This document shows positions 13,328 to 17,584 of a DNA stretch of 17,584 nucleotides, in pieces. Position 1 is the stretch's first letter, and every line of letters starts with the position of its first letter. Origin of the DNA: M3007 sp964630705. GTDB lineage: Bacteria; Bacteroidota; Bacteroidia; Chitinophagales; Saprospiraceae. Position numbers and translations under genes: made by a program. The notes beneath the pieces were generated by a model. The model made no database searches and was not told where the DNA came from. It saw only the letters and a list, made by a program, of their open reading frames with translations. The DNA is taken from contig CAZVZH010000079.1 of assembly GCA_964630705.1 (NCBI GenBank), positions 1 through 17,584 on the forward strand. The letters are read 5' to 3'.

Positions 13328-16252
13328 TTACAGCTTCACCACCCGAACCATCAAGGCCCCGGGCGCCCCTTCGCTCGAAATTTTCAGCAGATACACCCCC
13401 GGCGCCAGCGCGCTGATATCCAAACTGGCGCGTTGGCCGGCAAAATGCAGCTGTCGTTGCAGGGCCAGTTGGCCGGCGCTGGTATACAATTCCAGGTTTA
13501 AAAATTCGAAGTGCGGCTGGGTCAGCGTCAGGCGGTCGGTAGCCGGATTGGGGTACACCCGCGTTTCTGCCAGCGGCTCGGTGGTGGCTGAAATATCGTC
13601 GATGAGGCCATTGCAATCGTTGTCGATGCCGTCGAGCACTTCCTGCGCGCCCGGGTGCACGAGCGGGTCGCTGTCGTTGCAGTCGCCGTTGCTGTTGGTA
13701 TAGCCGGCGGGCGGGTCGGTCAGGCACGACACCAGCAGGGCGTCGTTGGCGCCATAGCCGTCGCCGTCGCTGTCGAGGAAGTAGATGTAGGTATCGAGGC
13801 CGTTGTCGACCTGGCCGTCGCAGTCGTTGTCGAGTTCGTCGCAGATTTCGGTAGCCGAGGGGCTGACGGTGGCATTCTGGTCGTTGCAATCGGCGCCGTT
13901 GGTGGTATAGCCGTCGGGCGGGGTGCTGAGGCAGGTGTCGAGGCTGAGGGTGGCGTCGCCATAGCCGTCGTTGTCGCTGTCGAGGTAATAGGTGAAGGTG
14001 GGCAGGTTATCGTCGGCGATGCCGCTGCAGTCGTTGTCGATGCCGTCGCAGGTTTCACTGGAGGCAGGGTGGATGGCGGCATTCTCGTCGTTGCAATCGG
14101 CGCCGTTGGTGGCGAAACCGGCGGGTGGCGTGCTGAGGCAGGTGTCGAGGCTAAAGGCGGCGTCGCCGAAGCTGTCGCCGTCATTGTCGAGGAAATAGGT
14201 GAACACCGGCAGGTTATCGTCGACGAGGCCGTTGCAGTTGTTGTCGATGCCGTCGCAGGTTTCGGCAGCGCCGGGGTTGATTCCGGGGTTTTCATCGTCG
14301 CAGTCTTCAAAGCTGTAGTAGCCGTCCTGGTCCAAATCCTGGTAAAAATAAGACTTGGCCAGGGCATAGCAGGCATTGGCTACTTTGATGCCGATTTTCC
14401 GTCCGGGGATATCGTCGAAGGGCGGGTGAATGCCGCCCCAGATGCGCGACAGGCTGGTTTGGTCGGACGCGTCGCGGTAGGTGGCCCATTGCAGGGTCAC
14501 GTCTACGCTTGGCCCGGCTTCGACGCCCAGAAAACCGCTGTTGGCGGCGATATGAAACTCGCCCAGGCCGCCGGGAAAGTACTCGTCGCCAGTGATTTGC
14601 GTGAGCACTTCTGCGGCTGCGCGCGAGTAGGTAGAGTGCCCGGAAATGTAGCCGGCAAATGGCGGCGTAACAAACGTTTTGCGCTGGTAGGGCATCCAGT
14701 TTTCCGCCAGAATCCAGCCCACGCCGGCTACGTCGGTGGCGGGGTCGGCAATATTGGCGAAGCCCAGCCAGGCCTGGAGTTTTATTTTGCCCACATGCTC
14801 GCCGTTGGGGCCAGCCAGCGGGTCGGCGGCGTCAACGAGTTCGATCAGGCCGGGTACCAATTTCAGCCCGGCGGGGTGGTAGTGCGGCAGGCCGGGGTCG
14901 GAGCTTTGGCCCAGTTGGGCCATGTAGCGGATGGCGGTGATGGGCCGCACGCCGTCGTACCAGCCCTTGATGCCCCAGGCGGAGATAGCGGCATCGTGCA
15001 TGGCGGCGCCCAGGGTGAAGTAGGCTTTTACGTCCCACTCCAGATCGTCGAGCAGAGGCCCCTGGCCGTGAAAGCGTTTGACGAAATTCGGGTCGTCGCT
15101 CACCTTGTTGAGGATGGAAAACCAGTGCCCGGGCGGCGTTTCCGAGCTCGGTCCGTCGGCCCAAAACTGGGCCAGCACACGGGTGTAGTCGCCCCGGGGC
15201 ACGATTTGCGGCGCATACGGCTGGCCGGTGCGGGGGTTGGTGTCGCGGCCGATGCCGGGCGAGAGGCCGTTTTCAAAATCATAAAAATCGCGGTACTCGG
15301 CCCAGGTGTTGGGCAGGTTTTGCACATTGCCGATGCCGCGGGGCGAGATGTCCCACTGGACCCCGTCGAAGGGGTCGAGCTGAGCCGACCAGGCAGATAC
15401 CAGGGCAAAGTGCCATTGGTAATCGTCGGAGCTGCCGCCTCCGGCAACCGTGTCGAGGAAAGGCAGCGGGCCAGGGTCGTGGTAAACTTGGTAATCGAAG
15501 CCGTTGCGCTGGAAGGTCGTGCGGTCGGCGGCGGTGAGGGCGAAGGGTTGCACATTACCCCATTCCGGACTTTGAAAGGTTTGCGTCGACGGCACCGGGT
15601 TGCCGTTTTGGTCGATGGCAAAAGCCAGGGAAAGCGGCTGCCAGCGGTTGGGGTCTTTGAGCGTCGGAGCGCCGGGGTTGGCCACCACCATGGGCGGGTT
15701 GACGGGCTGGTAGTAAAAATTCTGGTAGTTGAACGCCTCGTTGGAGCCGTCCTGAAAGCCCATTTGAAGCAAATGGAAGCCCAGGTAATTGCCCAGCGCG
15801 GCGGGGTTGCCGGTTTGGTAGCTGGTGCTGGAAAAGTTAAAATCGTAGCCCAGGGAAAGCATCAGGTTCTGAAACCGGGTGATGGTCTGAAAAGCGTTGG
15901 GCGAGTATTGGAAGCGGATAACCAGCAGCCGGTACACGGCGTAGCTCATAGCCATTTCGCGGGCGGCTTTCACGTCGGCAGGCGCGGGCACGCCAATGAA
16001 CGGGCAGGTGTAACCGCCCACTGTTTTTCCAAGCAGATAGGTTTCGGCAGTGGAGTCGTAGGCCGCCCAGGCGTCGTACATCGCCAGGGCAGTGTGAAAG
16101 AGGTTGCGCGCATGCACGGGCGGGCGGGCGAAATCTTCGCGGATCGCCTGGATCAGCGCTTCATTCCACTGCCGGGCGACGGAGTGCTGGGCAGCGGCAG
16201 GGCTTAAATACAAGGTGGTAAAGCCGAGAACGACGAGTAATTTTTTTACCAT
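13328..16252 (-). CDS. Vanadium haloperoxidase/PAP2-type enzyme with MopE-like repeats and T9SS sorting domain
   Basis: The 974-residue protein has a signal peptide (MVKKLLVVLGFTTLYLSPAAAQ). Residues about 25-635 form a vanadium-dependent haloperoxidase/PAP2 domain with all three motifs: K429...R436-P437 (KGWYDGVRP), S537-G538-H539 (YISGHSTYSRAAAEVL) and S602-R603...H609 (SRIWGGIH). These residues bind vanadate or phosphate, so it may be a haloperoxidase or an acid phosphatase; the sequence does not decide. Residues 637-887 hold four Asp/Cys-rich repeats of the MopE (thrombospondin type 3-like) kind, such as ADCNDENAAIHP and ETCDGIDNDCSG, at an exact 69-residue period. These probably bind calcium or copper. 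A T9SS sorting domain (VYPNPATDRLTL from 899) ends it. It is convergent with the amine oxidase-like gene and divergent from the TPR protein. Long antisense frames over it are GC3 shadows. Confidence 0.9.
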   Translation of the reverse strand: MVKKLLVVLGFTTLYLSPAAAQHSVARQWNEALIQAIREDFARPPVHARNLFHTALAMYDAWAAYDSTAETYLLGKTVGGYTCPFIGVPAPADVKAAREMAMSYAVYRLLVIRFQYSPNAFQTITRFQNLMLSLGYDFNFSSTSYQTGNPAALGNYLGFHLLQMGFQDGSNEAFNYQNFYYQPVNPPMVVANPGAPTLKDPNRWQPLSLAFAIDQNGNPVPSTQTFQSPEWGNVQPFALTAADRTTFQRNGFDYQVYHDPGPLPFLDTVAGGGSSDDYQWHFALVSAWSAQLDPFDGVQWDISPRGIGNVQNLPNTWAEYRDFYDFENGLSPGIGRDTNPRTGQPYAPQIVPRGDYTRVLAQFWADGPSSETPPGHWFSILNKVSDDPNFVKRFHGQGPLLDDLEWDVKAYFTLGAAMHDAAISAWGIKGWYDGVRPITAIRYMAQLGQSSDPGLPHYHPAGLKLVPGLIELVDAADPLAGPNGEHVGKIKLQAWLGFANIADPATDVAGVGWILAENWMPYQRKTFVTPPFAGYISGHSTYSRAAAEVLTQITGDEYFPGGLGEFHIAANSGFLGVEAGPSVDVTLQWATYRDASDQTSLSRIWGGIHPPFDDIPGRKIGIKVANACYALAKSYFYQDLDQDGYYSFEDCDDENPGINPGAAETCDGIDNNCNGLVDDNLPVFTYFLDNDGDSFGDAAFSLDTCLSTPPAGFATNGADCNDENAAIHPASSETCDGIDNDCSGIADDNLPTFTYYLDSDNDGYGDATLSLDTCLSTPPDGYTTNGADCNDQNATVSPSATEICDELDNDCDGQVDNGLDTYIYFLDSDGDGYGANDALLVSCLTDPPAGYTNSNGDCNDSDPLVHPGAQEVLDGIDNDCNGLIDDISATTEPLAETRVYPNPATDRLTLTQPHFEFLNLELYTSAGQLALQRQLHFAGQRASLDISALAPGVYLLKISSEGAPGALMVRVVKL
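13592..14344 (-). repeat. Tandem 207-bp coding repeats (four MopE-type units)
   Basis: The DNA encoding residues 637-887 of the haloperoxidase-like protein repeats every 207 bases. For example, TCGTTGCAATCGGCGCCGTT occurs at 13881 and again at 14088. The DC of the Asp-rich loop recurs at C651, C720, C789 and C858. The near-identity of units two and three suggests recent duplication or gene conversion. The region is a candidate for copy-number variation between strains. Confidence 0.8.
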
Positions 16253-16285
16253 GGGAAGGACCGGAAACCGGCGTTTGTTGCGGGG

Positions 16286-16293
16286 TAAAGGTA
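16286..16293 (-). promoter_or_regulatory. Possible -7 element (TACCTTTA) for the haloperoxidase-like gene
   Basis: On the minus strand this reads TACCTTTA, one mismatch from TAnnTTTG, about 34 bases upstream of ATG 16252. I see no TTG element at the expected distance, so the call is weak. It rests on position and on similarity to the TACCTTTG forms elsewhere in the window. Confidence 0.25.
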
Positions 16294-16459
16294 CGGAGCC
16301 CGGTTCCCATGGGTTTTCCCGACGCTAAAATTTTCCTTTCAATTTTGACATAAGAAAAGTTTCCACCGGTCGTCCGCTTTTTTATATCCGGTCAGAAATT
16401 GGAACTTTGAACCTTGAAAAGCCATTGCGCCACTCCAATCCACTAAACGGGAACCTACT

Positions 16460-17446
16460 ATGAAACGCTTTCTGCTCCTCCTGTCGATCATCCTCCTGCC
16501 CACCCTTGCCCCCGCCCAATGCTACACCATTCTACGCGACGATGGCATAGCCAAACTCAACGCCCAACGCTACGATGAAGCCATCGCCCTGTTTCAAGGC
16601 GCTAAAAAATGCGATGATAAGCCTATCGACGGCGACGCTAGACTGGACGCCATGATCGCCGCCGCCCGGCGCGAAGCCCTTTCGGCCGTCGAAACCCCAA
16701 CCTCGACGCCGGAAGCCGCCAGTTCGCAAGCCCCATCCGACCCGACTACCACCGGCCAACTCGTGGAAAAACAAACTACCGGCGAAATCCACTGGACCAC
16801 CGGCTACGTCCGCGCCAAAGGCCGCTGCATCATCGACACCCTGCGCTTCCCCAACGCCGCGCAAGCCCGGCTCATGGCCGAGCGTTGTGCCGAACTGGTT
16901 GCCAAAGCCAACCTGCTCGAAACCATGCAGGGCGTCCGCCTGCGGCGCTCCAGTTCCGTGCGCGATTTCTCCGGCCAGTCCGAAGCTATCGACGGCGCCA
17001 CCGAAGGCCGCCTGCGCGGGGCCCGGCCTCTGAGCGAGCCGCGCGCCGCCGAGGGTATGGTGGAAATTGAACTGGAAGCCCCGCTCCAGCAGGTGTACGC
17101 CTGGGTAGCGCCCGAGGCGCCGGCGCCCATTGCCGGCGCTTCGGGCGGCGCTTCTGCCCAACGGCTGTACGTGTCGGGCGCCCTGGCCCTGCCCAGCCTC
17201 TTTCCAGTGCTCACCGACGCGGCGGGCCAGCTGTTGTTCGACGCCGAAGCGCGCTACCGGCAATCGGGTCGCCTGGTATTTCAGCTGGTGCAGGGCCGGC
17301 CCGCCGACCCCGCCGGCGTCTTGCAGGCCACGGCCAACAACGACAACAGCCTGCGCATCGCCGAGGCCGATTGGCCGCTGCTGCGGCAGTGGATCGAGGC
17401 GGTGGAAGCGGGCGCCGCGCCGCCGGTGGAATTGGTGTTTCCCTGA
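16460..17446 (+). CDS. Exported TPR / LPP20-like protein, unknown function
   Basis: The 328-residue product starts MKRFLLLLSIILLPTLAPAQ, a type I signal peptide. C21 follows Gln, so this is not a lipobox. A single TPR-like helical pair follows (about residues 27-52, AKLNAQRYDEAIALFQGAKKC), then a Pro/Thr/Ser-rich linker (about 78-105). The central region (about 115-160: VRAKGRCIIDTLRFPNAAQARLMAERCAELVAKANLLETMQGVRL) resembles the LPP20-like pattern in which an Ala-rich helix ends in LLE-x-x-x-G. The remainder is unrecognised and Ala/Pro-rich. It is probably periplasmic. It is divergent from the haloperoxidase-like gene across a 207-base gap with no convincing promoter on this strand. An inverted repeat follows it. 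Confidence 0.7.
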   Translation: MKRFLLLLSIILLPTLAPAQCYTILRDDGIAKLNAQRYDEAIALFQGAKKCDDKPIDGDARLDAMIAAARREALSAVETPTSTPEAASSQAPSDPTTTGQLVEKQTTGEIHWTTGYVRAKGRCIIDTLRFPNAAQARLMAERCAELVAKANLLETMQGVRLRRSSSVRDFSGQSEAIDGATEGRLRGARPLSEPRAAEGMVEIELEAPLQQVYAWVAPEAPAPIAGASGGASAQRLYVSGALALPSLFPVLTDAAGQLLFDAEARYRQSGRLVFQLVQGRPADPAGVLQATANNDNSLRIAEADWPLLRQWIEAVEAGAAPPVELVFP

Positions 17447-17460
17447 GCGATGTAGTGGTT

Positions 17461-17519
17461 TTTCCCGCAGATTTTTTTGGAAACTACCGAACAAACGCCC
17501 GAATAAAATCTGCGGGAAA
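17461..17519. repeat. Inverted repeat with CCGCAGATTTT arms
   Basis: TTTCCCGCAGATTTT (17461-17475) and AAAATCTGCGGGAAA (17505-17519) form perfect 15-bp arms around a 29-base loop. The right arm continues into short direct repeats of the form AATCYGCG (to about 17540). It begins 14 bases after the stop of the upstream gene and may end its transcription. The rest of the window to 17584 holds no gene I can see. Confidence 0.75.
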
Positions 17520-17584
17520 TCCGCAAAAATCCGCGTCCTCCGCGCTCCCATCCCCTGAAAAAAATCCATCTTTCTCCCAATTTC

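Noticed and set aside
13592..14344. Regular DNA repeats as a possible CRISPR array
   Set aside because: They are 207-base in-frame coding repeats of MopE-type units, not short repeats with unique spacers.
13655..16207. 850-codon open frame on the plus strand opposite the haloperoxidase-like gene
   Set aside because: Composition is Val/Gly/Ala-rich low-complexity sequence typical of an antisense shadow of a GC3-rich gene; no recognisable domain, while the minus-strand frame has complete motifs.
16532..17569. 345-codon minus-strand frame opposite the TPR/LPP20-like gene
   Set aside because: Gly/Arg/Phe-rich shadow; the plus strand has ATG, signal peptide and TPR-like start.

Overview
The window looks like a chromosomal piece of a member of the Bacteroidota, most likely a Saprospiraceae-type environmental bacterium. 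The family assignment is inference; the phylum is better supported. Three secreted proteins end in a type IX secretion (T9SS) C-terminal sorting domain of the PNP...GVY...K type. Two promoters match the Bacteroidota consensus TTG-N17-23-TAnnTTTG. Most starts lack a Shine-Dalgarno site, and there are Bacteroidota-typical families (haem-binding CxxCH protein, DUF2452). Most of the window is GC-rich with strong GC3, which produces many long antisense shadow frames. The block at about 1.1-3.9 kb is clearly more AT-rich.

Layout. 168-1075 (+): a membrane-anchored haem-binding protein and a small membrane protein. 1074-3980: an AT-richer block with its own promoter, holding a T9SS metzincin protease and a lipoprotein. 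It is bounded by two inverted copies of one repeat (AGTTTGA heptamers plus a GGGGTTC hairpin). The protease reading frame is broken at its start by a C10 homopolymer. 3982-6753 (-): a full-length periplasmic M16 peptidase. 6938-8494 (+): a GT-C type membrane glycosyltransferase, overlapping tail-to-tail with DUF2452 (8436-8903, -). 9149-11248 (+): a second T9SS metzincin, followed by a perfect 68-bp palindrome. 11501-13180 (+): a lipoprotein that reads as a divergent copper amine oxidase. 13328-16252 (-): a vanadium-haloperoxidase/PAP2-type enzyme fused to four MopE-type repeats and a T9SS sorting domain, separated from the oxidase by a long inverted repeat. 16460-17446 (+): an exported TPR/LPP20-like protein. 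The end holds another inverted repeat.

How it fits together. Almost every product is exported: periplasmic, lipoprotein, or T9SS surface/secreted. The picture is a cell-envelope and extracellular-degradation neighbourhood rather than one pathway. No T9SS machinery, tRNA, rRNA, transposase or CRISPR array is visible. The best leads are the amine-oxidase-like lipoprotein with an altered cofactor-site context, the C10 tract at the start of the surface protease, the inverted-repeat-bounded AT-rich block, and the perfect palindrome.
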